DNA of 64,000 nucleotides from Auraticoccus monumenti (GCF_900101785.1 NZ_LT629688.1:310001-374000); one strand, 5' to 3'. Numbered from the stretch's first letter, positions 54,857 through 63,276 are shown. Translations and numbers: made by a program. The notes: generated by a model not told the origin, from the letters alone.

Positions 54857-56233
54857 GTGAGCACTGGCGTTGGAGAGGACCTCGCACGCGTCACGGTCAT
54901 CTCACCGACGCGGCGGATCGACCTGGCGCTGCCCGGCAGCGCGACGATCGGCGAGGTGCTGCCGCACGTGGTCCGCTTCTCCGGCCACGAGGGCTCGGCC
55001 ACCGGGGACCCGGTGCACACCTGGGTGCTGCAGCGGCTGGGGGAGGACCCGCTCGACCCCAACCGGCTGGTCTCGGCCCTGGGCATCCGCGACGGCGAGA
55101 TCCTGCACCTGCGCCAGCGCCAGGCCACCATGCCCGACGCCGCCTTCGACGACGTGGTCGACGCCGTCGCCTCCTCCACCAACACCCAGCCCTCCTGGCG
55201 CCCGGTGCACAGCCGACGGACGGCCCTGGCCGTGCTCTCGCTGGTGCTGCTGGGTCTGCCGATGGTCCTGGCCCTGGGTCGTCCGGGCCTGCTGGTCAGC
55301 CTGACCACGCTCGGTCTGGCGCTGGGCACCGGGCTGGCCGCGGTGCTGCTGTCCCGGGCCTTCGACCGGGCCGCGGTGGCCGTGGTGCTCGCCTGGCTCT
55401 GCGTCGCGCTGGCCGGGACCGGCGGCTGGTTCCTGCTCGGGACCGACGAGATCGGGCTGCGGTCCCTGGCCGCCTGCGGGTTCGTGCTGCTCGCCTCCGG
55501 CACCATGGCGCTGGGCACGGCCATCCGCCCCCACGCCTTCGCCGCCGTGGCGGTCACCGCACTGCTGCTGATCCTCGTGGCGATGGCCGCGGTGCTCCCG
55601 CCCGGACGTCCGGTCGAGGCCGCGGCGGTGGCCGTGGCGGTGCTGCTCGGCGTCACCCCGCTGCTGCCGGCGCTGTGCTACCGGCTGGCGCGGGTGGCGA
55701 TGCCGAACCTGCCCACGTCGGCCGACGAGCTGGCCCGCGACGACCAGCCCGTGCAGTCCGACATCGTGGCCCGTGCGGTGGCCGCGGACCGGATCCTCGC
55801 CGCCCTGCTGTTCGCCACCTCGGTCGGGGCCACCATCCTCTCGGTGGTCCTCGTGCTGGACGGCCGCTGGTCCGCCCTGGCCCTGGCCGGGGCCGTCGGT
55901 CTGGCCCTGCTGCTGCGGGCCCGGGCCTTCGTGGGGCTGACCCAGCGGCTGGTGGTGCTGATCAGCGGCCTGGTGGTCACCACCGCGACCGTGGTGCGGC
56001 TGGCGCTGATGGTCCAGGACGGCGTGCTGCTCACCGTGGTGGGCACCACCGTCGTGGTGGCGCTCACCGTGGCCCTGGGCTACTACGCCGCCCAGATGTA
56101 CAACCGCTTCGTCTCCCCGGTCTGGGGCCGCTTCGGCGACATCCTGGAGTGGCTCGCCATCATGGCCATCATCCCGCTGGTGCTCGCGGTGCTGAACCTC
56201 TACCAGCTGGTCCGGGGCATCAAGGGCACCTGA
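54857..56233 (+). CDS. eccD: Type VII secretion membrane channel component EccD
   Basis: A 458-residue membrane protein. Residues about 8-95 form the cytoplasmic ubiquitin-like domain (RVTVISPTRRIDLALPGSATIGEVLPHVV...LGIRDGEILHLR). About 11 hydrophobic helices follow (from about 115 to 455). EccD lines the membrane vestibule of the ESX complex. It is divergent from eccC, with 171 bases between them. Confidence 0.94.
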   Translation: MSTGVGEDLARVTVISPTRRIDLALPGSATIGEVLPHVVRFSGHEGSATGDPVHTWVLQRLGEDPLDPNRLVSALGIRDGEILHLRQRQATMPDAAFDDVVDAVASSTNTQPSWRPVHSRRTALAVLSLVLLGLPMVLALGRPGLLVSLTTLGLALGTGLAAVLLSRAFDRAAVAVVLAWLCVALAGTGGWFLLGTDEIGLRSLAACGFVLLASGTMALGTAIRPHAFAAVAVTALLLILVAMAAVLPPGRPVEAAAVAVAVLLGVTPLLPALCYRLARVAMPNLPTSADELARDDQPVQSDIVARAVAADRILAALLFATSVGATILSVVLVLDGRWSALALAGAVGLALLLRARAFVGLTQRLVVLISGLVVTTATVVRLALMVQDGVLLTVVGTTVVVALTVALGYYAAQMYNRFVSPVWGRFGDILEWLAIMAIIPLVLAVLNLYQLVRGIKGT

Positions 56234-56275
56234 GCCCGACGGGGCACCAGGGGCACCTCCGCGAGGACGCCCGGC

Positions 56276-56986
56276 TCAGCTGAAGAGCACCCGGTACTCG
56301 GTCGGCGTCGGGGGCACCTGCACCCGCAGCAGCCGCCGAGGCATCGCCAGCACCACCTCGTCCTCGGCCAGCCCGGCGCAGTCGCGGACCTGCCGCGGGC
56401 TGAGCGCGTAGGCCCGGCGCAGGTTCTCCGTCACCCGGGCGTCGCACGGCCCCACCAGGGCCATGTCGCAGGAGCGCAGCTGGAACACCGCACCCGAGGC
56501 GGCCGCGTTCTCGCTGACCAGCACGGCCTGCCAGGGACCCAGCGCCTCCTGGCTGCCGTCGTAGTGCGCGATGTCGTCGACCACCAGCGACGGTCGGTAG
56601 GGGCGCCCCGAGCCCGGCGGGGACTGGTCGGGACGCAGCAGGTCCGCGCTGCCGCCGCTGTCGTGCACCGCGCGCACCAGCCGGCCCCAGCGGCCCGGGT
56701 CGGTGGCCATCACCGAGAGGTGGGCGCCGAGGGAGATGCAGCGGTAGGCCAGCAGCCAGCTGACGTACTCGGGGACGGCCAGGAACACGCGTGTCGGCCG
56801 GTTGCGGAAGATGCGCACGGCCAGCGGGGTGGGCTCGGTCCCGGTGCCGGGGGTGGTCCCCAGCAGCAGGCCGCTCGGGCCGGTCCGGACCACCGAGCGG
56901 GTGGGCTCGGCCATCGGGGACGGCATCGCCCAGTCGTCGACCTCCGGGGTGACCCGCGCCTCCGCGGGGAGCTGCCAGCCGCTCAC
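56276..56986 (-). CDS. Unknown type VII locus protein, coupled to eccE
   Basis: A 236-residue soluble protein without signal or membrane segment. It has an internal segment FLAVPEYVSWLLAYRCISLGAHLSVM and a basic beta-rich C-terminus (MPRRLLRVQVPPTPTEYRVLF). I recognise no domain. The ATG overlaps the eccE stop by four bases (ATGA), so it is made with EccE in a fixed ratio, and it may be an accessory or chaperone of the secretion complex. Confidence 0.75.
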   Translation of the reverse strand: MSGWQLPAEARVTPEVDDWAMPSPMAEPTRSVVRTGPSGLLLGTTPGTGTEPTPLAVRIFRNRPTRVFLAVPEYVSWLLAYRCISLGAHLSVMATDPGRWGRLVRAVHDSGGSADLLRPDQSPPGSGRPYRPSLVVDDIAHYDGSQEALGPWQAVLVSENAAASGAVFQLRSCDMALVGPCDARVTENLRRAYALSPRQVRDCAGLAEDEVVLAMPRRLLRVQVPPTPTEYRVLFS

Positions 56987-58158
56987 GCCGCCACCCCCCG
57001 GCCCAGCGGCACGGTGGCCAGCATGGTCGGCACCTGGACCCCGCCGGCGGGCGCGAGCCGGACGTCGCGGCCCAGCGCGGCCGTCACCGTGTCCACCCCC
57101 ACCTGCGCGAGCGCAGCGTTCGGGGTGACCAGGCGGATGCCCCCGCTGGCCTCACGCCCCGGGGCCAGCACGTAGGAGGTGACGGCGAAGAGCACCGGGG
57201 CCTGGGCCACGGCCTGCAGCAGCCGCCCGTAGCCCAGGGTCGCCGAGCTGCCCCACTGCTGGACCGCGCGGCCGCTGTGCAGCAGCCCGTCGCACTCCCA
57301 GTGCTGCCAGCTCTCGCGGGTGCGCACGTCGCCGCCGTCGGGGCCCGAGCCGGAGGTCAGGGCCAGCACCTCGTGGATCTCCAGCGGCGTCAGGGCGCGG
57401 GTCTCGATCCCCTGCCGCTTGAGCACCGACTGCACCCGGTGCAGCCCGAAGCGGAGGGTGGCGTAGATGCCGTCGTTGTCCAGGCCCCGGCGCGCCACCG
57501 CCTCCAGGCAGAGCCGGGGGTCCAGCCGCACGCACAGCCAGGTGCGCTGCACCGTCGGGGGCACGGTCCGGGCGATCTCCAGGTAGGCCCGCGCGGCCGC
57601 GGAGTCCTCCCCCAGCAGCAGCCGGCTCGGGGCAGGGACGGTGTAGGTGACCACCTGGACACCGGCGAAGACCACGTCGTCCTGGACGGTGAGGTCGGCC
57701 AGCTCGCGCAGGCTCAGCTCCTCGCCGCTGTCGGCGATCAGCTCGTCGTCGGCGTCGAGGGCCAGCACCGCCGTCCAGGCCGACCCGTCGGTGATCACCC
57801 CGACCTCCTCCCCCCGCCCGGTCACGGTCTGGCTCACCGAGAGCCCGGGCACCCACTGGGCCAGCGGCACCAGGTCGTGCGGGACGTCGGTGTCGGCGGC
57901 GGTCTGCGGGCTGCGTCGGGAGTAGGCCAGCCGCAGCCGCACCCGCTGCACCAGCGACCGGCCGCCGAAGGGGACCACCAGCACCACCAGCAGCAGCACC
58001 AGCACGCCCGCCACCACGTAGCCGGCCACGGTGCCGGTCAGCGCGGCCAGCACCGCCAGCAGGAGCAGCAGCTCGGCGACCACGAACGGCCCCAGCCGGC
58101 TCAGCAGCCGGGGACGCCGGGGGGCGAGCGCCACCGTCGCGGACGTCGTGCGCGCCAT
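56983..58158 (-). CDS. eccE: Type VII secretion membrane protein EccE
   Basis: A 391-residue protein with two N-terminal helices (about residues 22-45 and 46-68) followed by an EccE-type soluble domain (VPLAQWVPGLSVSQTVTG..., TYTVPAPSRLLLGEDSAAARAYLEIARTVPP, QRTWLCVRLDPRLCLEAVARRG). EccE lies at the periphery of the ESX membrane complex. The ATG has GCAGGAG upstream. It is divergent from eccB and coupled to the unknown 236-residue protein. Confidence 0.87.
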   Translation of the reverse strand: MARTTSATVALAPRRPRLLSRLGPFVVAELLLLLAVLAALTGTVAGYVVAGVLVLLLVVLVVPFGGRSLVQRVRLRLAYSRRSPQTAADTDVPHDLVPLAQWVPGLSVSQTVTGRGEEVGVITDGSAWTAVLALDADDELIADSGEELSLRELADLTVQDDVVFAGVQVVTYTVPAPSRLLLGEDSAAARAYLEIARTVPPTVQRTWLCVRLDPRLCLEAVARRGLDNDGIYATLRFGLHRVQSVLKRQGIETRALTPLEIHEVLALTSGSGPDGGDVRTRESWQHWECDGLLHSGRAVQQWGSSATLGYGRLLQAVAQAPVLFAVTSYVLAPGREASGGIRLVTPNAALAQVGVDTVTAALGRDVRLAPAGGVQVPTMLATVPLGRGVAA

Positions 58159-58263
58159 CTGGGCTCCTGCCTGCCGGACCTCGAGCGGGCGAGGGGGGAC
58201 CCCGCCGCCATTACTGTAGGGCCCGCCGGTGCCGGACCGGCCGGACCGCCGACGAGGAGAGGT

Positions 58264-59610
58264 ATGGCCACCCGCAAGGACCTGCTCAAGGCGCACAAGT
58301 TCACCAGCCAGCGCCTGGTCTCGGCCCTGGTGATGCGGAACCCCGACGACCTCGAGCCGCCGCTGCGCCGGATCGTCACCGGGACCTTCGTCAGCGCCAT
58401 GATCTCCGTGCTGGTGCTGGCCGGCTTCGGCGTGGTGGGTCTCATCGCCGGCGGCGGCACCAAGAACTGGCGTGAGGACCGCACCATCATCATCGACACG
58501 TCCTCGGGCGTGGTCTTCGCCTTCCTCGGCACCAGCCTGCACCCGACCACGAACATCACCTCGGCCCGGCTGGCCACCGGCGGCGGTCCGGTGGTCTCGC
58601 TCAAGTCGACCACCCTGCGCGGGGAGCCGCAGGCAGGGCGGATCGGCATCCCCGACGCGCCGGCGCAGCTGCCGGCGGCCGCGGACATCAGCCCGTGGCC
58701 GCTGCGGGTGTGCAGCACCGCACCGGTCGACGACCTCCGCTACACCACCCTCCAGGTCGGGGTGGGACCCACCTCCCCGACCCCTGCGACGGCGGCGGTG
58801 CGCGACAGCACCGGGCTGCACTACCTGCTGGCCGAGGGCCGCGCCTACCCCGTCCCCGGGGGGGACGACGACGTCCCGGCGCTGCTGCTCGACCTCGGCT
58901 TCACCGCGGCGGGCACCCCGAGCGACGCGATGCTCAACACCATCCCGCGCGGGCCGGCGCTGGAGCCGCTGGCCATCCCCGGCGACGAGGGCGGCGCGGA
59001 CATCAGCGTCGGCCAGATGACCACGGTCGGGTCGCTGGCCACCGTGCGGGGTTCGGTGACGTCCTACTACGTGCTGCTGCCCGACGGGCTGGCCGAGATC
59101 AGCGCCCTGGAGCACAAGGTGATGGAGCTCGACGGTCGCAAGAACACCGAGCTGACCCCCGGCGACGTGGTCGGCAACCTCAGCAGCCGGCAGGTCCGCC
59201 AGGAGGGGATGCCCGCCGGCCTGCCCACCAGCGCGTCCTCGGCACCTGACCAGGCGACGTCCTCGCTCTGCGTCAGCTGGGACGGCGAGGGCGCGCAGCC
59301 CGTCGTCGAGCTGGGGGCGCCCACCCCCCGGCCCACCGGGGCCTCACCGGTCCCCGGGACCGCCGACCTGGTCGAGACCGCGCCCCTGAGGGGGGCCCTG
59401 CTGCGTCCGGAGAACACCCCCGACGACGGCCAGGCGTTCCTGGTGGTCGACCGGCGCTCCTACGGGATCCCCGACGCGGAGTCCCGCGCGGCCCTGGGTT
59501 ACGGCGAGACCCCGTCCCATCCCGTCTCCGCCGCGCTGCTCAAGCTGATCCCGAGCGGCCTGCCGTCCGGGACGTCGCTGTCGATCGAGGACGCGCAGAA
59601 GCCGGCCTGA
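58264..59610 (+). CDS. eccB: Type VII secretion component EccB
   Basis: A 448-residue protein. It begins ATRKDLLKAHKFTSQRLVSALV, the conserved cytoplasmic EccB N-terminus, with RRIVTGTFVSAMISVLVLAGFGVVGLI as its single membrane helix (about residues 36-62). The large extracellular part contains the four-fold repeat and core domain (LRVCSTAPVDD... and SSLCVSWDG form the conserved Cys pair). It should sit over the pore. A GAGGAGAGG site precedes the ATG. The Esx genes start 134 bases downstream. Confidence 0.94.
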   Translation: MATRKDLLKAHKFTSQRLVSALVMRNPDDLEPPLRRIVTGTFVSAMISVLVLAGFGVVGLIAGGGTKNWREDRTIIIDTSSGVVFAFLGTSLHPTTNITSARLATGGGPVVSLKSTTLRGEPQAGRIGIPDAPAQLPAAADISPWPLRVCSTAPVDDLRYTTLQVGVGPTSPTPATAAVRDSTGLHYLLAEGRAYPVPGGDDDVPALLLDLGFTAAGTPSDAMLNTIPRGPALEPLAIPGDEGGADISVGQMTTVGSLATVRGSVTSYYVLLPDGLAEISALEHKVMELDGRKNTELTPGDVVGNLSSRQVRQEGMPAGLPTSASSAPDQATSSLCVSWDGEGAQPVVELGAPTPRPTGASPVPGTADLVETAPLRGALLRPENTPDDGQAFLVVDRRSYGIPDAESRAALGYGETPSHPVSAALLKLIPSGLPSGTSLSIEDAQKPA

Positions 59611-59654
59611 GAGGTTTTCCACCGGCCCGCCGACACGGTGACCCCTTCTCCTCC

Positions 59655-59669
59655 TACTGTCGATGACAG
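59655..59669 (+). promoter_or_regulatory. Candidate esx promoter with overlapping palindrome
   Basis: TACTGT (59655-59660) looks like a -10 box and overlaps the palindrome CTGTCGATGACAG (59657-59669). A short hairpin, GCCCCG-TCAC-CGGGGC (59677-59692), follows in the presumed leader of the Esx genes. Confidence 0.35.
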
Positions 59670-59744
59670 GAACAACGCCCCGTCACCGGGGCCCACAGAC
59701 ACCCTTCCGGGACGCACCCGGGAACCAACTCTACGGAGGAACCC

Positions 59745-60062
59745 ATGGCGGGACAGAGCAGTGTTGACCGGGCAGCGATGCAGCAGGCCGCTGGCCAGAT
59801 CGAGGAGAAGGCCGGCGCGATCGACGGCGTCCAGCGCAACCTGCAGGGCCAGATCAACAACCTGATCGGCAGCGGCTGGCAGGGCAACGCGGCGCAGGCC
59901 TTCCTGCGGGCGTTCACCGACTTCGACGCCCAGTTCGCCAAGGTGCAGCAGGCCCTGGTGGACATCCACGGCAAGCTCGTGGACACCCAGATGAAGTACA
60001 CCACCACCGAGGACGAGCAGGCCCAGAGCACCAACGCCATCAACGCGCTGCTCAACGGCTGA
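59745..60062 (+). CDS. WXG100/Esx secreted protein 1
   Basis: A 105-residue helical hairpin protein with the central WXG turn (SGWQGNAAQAF, about residues 43-53). The C-terminal secretion signal YxxxE is present as YTTTE (about 85-89). It is the first of two adjacent Esx genes 45 bases apart and probably forms a heterodimer with the second. A TACGGAGGA ribosome site precedes the ATG. It should be a substrate of the EccC/EccD machine encoded nearby. Confidence 0.95.
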   Translation: MAGQSSVDRAAMQQAAGQIEEKAGAIDGVQRNLQGQINNLIGSGWQGNAAQAFLRAFTDFDAQFAKVQQALVDIHGKLVDTQMKYTTTEDEQAQSTNAINALLNG

Positions 60063-60107
60063 CCACCCCACCACCGGCGACCACCCACACTCTCCAGGAG
60101 AATCAGA

Positions 60108-60398
60108 ATGTCTGACTACACCTCGGTCAACTCCGCCGCGATGGCGGAGGGGATCTCCGACCTCACCAACGCCCACAAGCAGCTCTCCGACCACCTCGAC
60201 ACCCTCGAGGGCCAGCTCGGCGGCTCCCTGGCCCAGTGGGACGGCGCGGCGCGCCAGGCCTACGCCCAGGCCAAGGCCGAGTGGGACGCTGCGGCCACGC
60301 ACATGTCCGACGTCATCACCAAGATGTCCAGCACCATGGGCCAGATCAGCGAGAACTACGACACCAACGAGCGCCAGATCCAGGGCAACTGGGGCTGA
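60108..60398 (+). CDS. WXG100/Esx secreted protein 2
   Basis: A 96-residue Esx protein with WXG turn AQWDGAARQAY (about residues 42-52) and the signal YDTNE near residue 84. A CAGGAGA site precedes the ATG. Both Esx proteins carry a YxxxE signal, whereas in classical pairs often only one does. A strong hairpin follows 25 bases after the stop. Confidence 0.95.
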   Translation: MSDYTSVNSAAMAEGISDLTNAHKQLSDHLDTLEGQLGGSLAQWDGAARQAYAQAKAEWDAAATHMSDVITKMSSTMGQISENYDTNERQIQGNWG

Positions 60399-60422
60399 TC
60401 CTCGAGGCGGGCGACCGCCGGA

Positions 60423-60455
60423 AGCGGCCCGCTCGGTGGAACCGAGCGGGCCGCT
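60423..60455 (+). terminator. Terminator/attenuator after the Esx pair
   Basis: A perfect 15-base-pair stem with loop GGA. It stands between the Esx genes and two further substrate genes on the same strand, so it may lower but not stop expression of the latter. Confidence 0.75.
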
Positions 60456-60494
60456 CGCGCGTCACACCAGCAGTTCCGTCCCCCGAGGAGTGAC

Positions 60495-60842
60495 ATGTCC
60501 GACGACAAGAACCTCTCCGTCGATCCTGGCGCCATCCGCGACTTCGCCAGGTTCCTCGACAGCCAGGCCCGTCCGCTGGCCCAGATCCACGCCCGCATGT
60601 CCGCCCGCGAGTCCGCCCGGGCCGACTTCGGTGAGCACCCGGCGGCGGACCAGGCCGAGCGCGAGCACCTGAAGGGCGTCGGCTCCGCCGTCGAGGGCGC
60701 GAGCCGCCTCAAGGCCCGTCACGAGGAGCTCGTCCGCGGCACTGAGGAGCTGGCCAAGCAGTACGCCGACCTGGACGGGCTGAACAGCGCCGCCGCCTCC
60801 GAGGTCGACGCCGTCATGCGACAGGGCGCGCGCAGCGCCTGA
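60495..60842 (+). CDS. Small type VII-linked helical protein (PE/EspC-like)
   Basis: A 115-residue helical protein with no signal peptide and no WXG turn. Its N-terminus SVDPGAIRDFARFLDSQ resembles EspC/DUF2580-type proteins, and YADLD near residue 91 fits the YxxxD secretion signal. It is followed 13 bases later by the large PPE-like gene, an arrangement like PE-PPE pairs, so it probably binds and guides that protein to the secretion system. The CGAGGAG site supports the start. Confidence 0.82.
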   Translation: MSDDKNLSVDPGAIRDFARFLDSQARPLAQIHARMSARESARADFGEHPAADQAEREHLKGVGSAVEGASRLKARHEELVRGTEELAKQYADLDGLNSAAASEVDAVMRQGARSA

Positions 60843-60855
60843 GGAGGAACGACAC

Positions 60856-62574
60856 ATGCACGCCGCACACGACGGCGGGGGCGGTGGCGGCCAGTACGCC
60901 GGCGCCACCCAGCGCCAGAACATGGCCTTCATCGCCTCCACCCAGCTGGCTGACCTGGAGGGCTCCCAGGACGACTGGCGCGACTCCGCCCGGCAGGCCG
61001 ACGAGGTCGCCGACCTGGTGGAGCGCCAGCTCACCGGGCTGACGGCCGAGGGCGGCTGGACCGGCGCCGGCGCCCGCGCCTACGCCGCGATGATCACCCG
61101 CGACCTGGTGGAGCCCCTCCGGGACTTCGCCGAGGTCGCGCGCCGCAACGCCAGGGCGTACCAACCGCTGATCCGCGCGGTGAACCAGGCCCACAGCGCC
61201 GCGGTCAGCAACAACGTCCCCTGGGACGTCGACACCGCCTGGTTCGTCACCCGGAAGGAGGTCGACCAGGGTCTGTTCTCCAAGATCGAGGAGGCCGTCC
61301 AGGGTGAGGACGAGGACTACGAGAAGGCCAAGGCGAACGCGCCGTACGAGATCAAGCGCGGCAACGACGCCCCGGTGAAGTCCGTGCCCAAGGAGCAGTG
61401 GGAGCTCAACGAGGCGATGAACCCGCTCACCTCGGCCCCCACGGTGTTCACGCGGGTGGGGACGCCGGTGAGCGACTCCCAGCACCGTTTCGACAAGATG
61501 ATGGAGACCGAGGGCCTCAACGACGGGCCGCGCAGCAACGTGCGCGCCGCCGCGCAGGGCATCGACACCGAGCTGCGCTCCTTCTCCCCCGCCCCGGTGG
61601 AGACCTACAGCGCCTCCGGCGACGAGTACCACGCCCCCACCCCGCCCGGCGGTGGCGGGAGCACCCCCGGCGGCGGTGGCGGCAGCCCGTCCGGCCCCGG
61701 CGGCCCCTCCTCCCCCGACGGACCGCGAACAGGCGGACCCGACGGGCCCACCGGGCCCGACGGCCCCGGCCACGACGGTCCTGACGGTCCCCGTCCCGAC
61801 GGACCGGACGGACCCACCGGTCCCGACGGTCCCGTCCCGGGCGACCCGACCACACCGGTCAGCCCCACCCCGACCGGTCCCGGTGGCCCCGGCGGCCCGG
61901 GTGCGGACGGCCCCGGCGGCCCGGGTGCGGACGGCCCCGGCGGTCCTGGTGCCGACGGCCCCGGCGGACCGGGGACGGGCAGCCCCCTCGGGCCCGGCAG
62001 CACCGGCCCCTCCGGCCCGGGGGTCGGCGGGATCGGCGGTCCCGGCGGGTCCGGCGGCTCCCCGGTGAGCGCGGTGCCGGTGGCCGCCGACGGGACGTCC
62101 GCGGCCGGGGTGACCGCGATCGGCGCCCCCTCGGTGACGACGGCAGCGCCGTCCGGTCTGCCGGCGATGAGCACCGGCGCACCGGCCGGGAGCCCCGGCG
62201 GGCTGGGTGCCCTGCCGATGGCGACGCCCGGCGGCGGCGCCCCCGGTACCAGCTTCTCCCTCGCCGGTGGACGGCCCTCGCTGTCGGCCGGGGCGCACGG
62301 CAGCATGCCCGGTTCGGGCACCGCCGGCGTGGGGGGTCCCGGCGGCCCCGGCACCGGTAGCGCGGGGACCGGCACCGCCGGCACCTCGGGCGCGGGTGGC
62401 ACCGGCGCCGGGGCCGGCGGTGCCGGTCAGGGCATGGCCGGTGGCCCGGCGGCCGCGCGTCGCGCGGGTGACCGGGACGAGGAGGAGCAGACCGAGCTCG
62501 ACGGCACCTGGCTCGAGGAGGACGAGAGCGTGTGGGGTGCCCGCAGCACGGCCCCGCCGCCCGAGATCCGCTGA
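60856..62574 (+). CDS. PPE-like type VII substrate with collagen-like Gly-Pro tail
   Basis: A 572-residue protein. Residues about 25-130 form a WXG/PPE-like helical domain (GGWTGAGARAYAAM is the turn, about residues 71-84). A linker region (about 130-255) is followed by a Gly/Pro/Asp-rich tract (about 255-400) with collagen-like GPDGP and GPGGPGADG repeats, and a Gly/Ala/Thr-rich tract. It ends in an acidic-aromatic motif, TWLEEDESVWG, then PPPEI, like the C-termini of other actinobacterial type VII proteins. No signal peptide is seen. It probably is exported with the preceding small protein. Confidence 0.85.
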   Translation: MHAAHDGGGGGGQYAGATQRQNMAFIASTQLADLEGSQDDWRDSARQADEVADLVERQLTGLTAEGGWTGAGARAYAAMITRDLVEPLRDFAEVARRNARAYQPLIRAVNQAHSAAVSNNVPWDVDTAWFVTRKEVDQGLFSKIEEAVQGEDEDYEKAKANAPYEIKRGNDAPVKSVPKEQWELNEAMNPLTSAPTVFTRVGTPVSDSQHRFDKMMETEGLNDGPRSNVRAAAQGIDTELRSFSPAPVETYSASGDEYHAPTPPGGGGSTPGGGGGSPSGPGGPSSPDGPRTGGPDGPTGPDGPGHDGPDGPRPDGPDGPTGPDGPVPGDPTTPVSPTPTGPGGPGGPGADGPGGPGADGPGGPGADGPGGPGTGSPLGPGSTGPSGPGVGGIGGPGGSGGSPVSAVPVAADGTSAAGVTAIGAPSVTTAAPSGLPAMSTGAPAGSPGGLGALPMATPGGGAPGTSFSLAGGRPSLSAGAHGSMPGSGTAGVGGPGGPGTGSAGTGTAGTSGAGGTGAGAGGAGQGMAGGPAAARRAGDRDEEEQTELDGTWLEEDESVWGARSTAPPPEIR

Positions 62575-62588
62575 CCCAGCCCCACCCA

Positions 62589-62620
62589 CAGCCCCCGGAG
62601 CCGCCAGGCGCCGGGGGCTG
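62589..62620 (+). terminator. Terminator of the type VII substrate operon
   Basis: Ten-base arms CAGCCCCCGG/CCGGGGGCTG, with further inner pairing, followed by TTTCGTG. Confidence 0.8.
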
Positions 62621-62652
62621 TTTCGTGTCCCCACCCGGCTCGACCCAGATAC

Positions 62653-62668
62653 TTGGACGCTCGTCCAA
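62653..62668. promoter_or_regulatory. TetR operator upstream of its own gene
   Basis: TTGGACGCTCGTCCAA has perfect seven-base arms around two bases and ends eight bases before the -10 box, so a bound dimer would block the promoter of the downstream TetR-monooxygenase operon. Confidence 0.7.
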
Positions 62669-62676
62669 CCATCGTC

Positions 62677-62682
62677 TAGCGT
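62677..62682 (+). promoter_or_regulatory. Leaderless -10 box for the TetR gene
   Basis: TAGCGT, six bases before the GTG at 62689. Confidence 0.5.
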
Positions 62683-62688
62683 GACGAC

Positions 62689-63276
62689 GTGCAGCAGGAA
62701 CGAGGACGCAGGACGAGGGCGGCGGTGCTGGAGGCCGCCACCGCGCTCATCGCCGAGGTGGGGTGGGGACGGGTGAGCACCCGCGCGGTGGCCGACCGCG
62801 CCGGCGTCCGGGCCGGGGTGGTGCACTACCACTTCCGGTCCCAGCAGGAGCTGCTCGCCGAGGCCGCCACCGGGGCGATCGCGGCGATGGTCCAGGAGTG
62901 GCTGGCGCTGCTCCAGGGGTCCGACGGCCCGGAGCAGGCTCTGCACCGCGGAGTCGGCGCACTCGCCGAGCTGTCACCGGACCACCCGATGCACCTGCTC
63001 TTCGCCGAGACCTACCTCGCGGCCTCCCGTGACGAGTCGGTGGCCGAGCGGCTGCGGGGTGTGCTGGTGGAGCTGCGCGGCGGGCTGACCCGGTGGCTGG
63101 TGGAGCAGGGGGTCGAACCGACCACCGCGACCACCCTGGCACCGCTGCTGGCGGCGGCGCTGGACGGGCTGGCGCTGCACCGGGGGCTGGACCCGGGCCT
63201 GCCGCTGGGGGCCCTCCCCCGGCTGCTCGGGCCGGTGCTGGCCCACGCCGACCGGGAGACAGGAGGGGCACGGTGA
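62689..63276 (+). CDS. TetR-family regulator of the flavin monooxygenase
   Basis: A 195-residue repressor. The helix-turn-helix (about residues 8-52) contains VSTRAVADRAGVRAGVVHYHF. The ligand domain is Leu/Ala-rich. It overlaps the monooxygenase gene by four bases (GTGA), so regulator and enzyme are co-translated, and the palindrome just upstream suggests autorepression lifted by the enzyme's substrate. Confidence 0.92.
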   Translation: MQQERGRRTRAAVLEAATALIAEVGWGRVSTRAVADRAGVRAGVVHYHFRSQQELLAEAATGAIAAMVQEWLALLQGSDGPEQALHRGVGALAELSPDHPMHLLFAETYLAASRDESVAERLRGVLVELRGGLTRWLVEQGVEPTTATTLAPLLAAALDGLALHRGLDPGLPLGALPRLLGPVLAHADRETGGAR

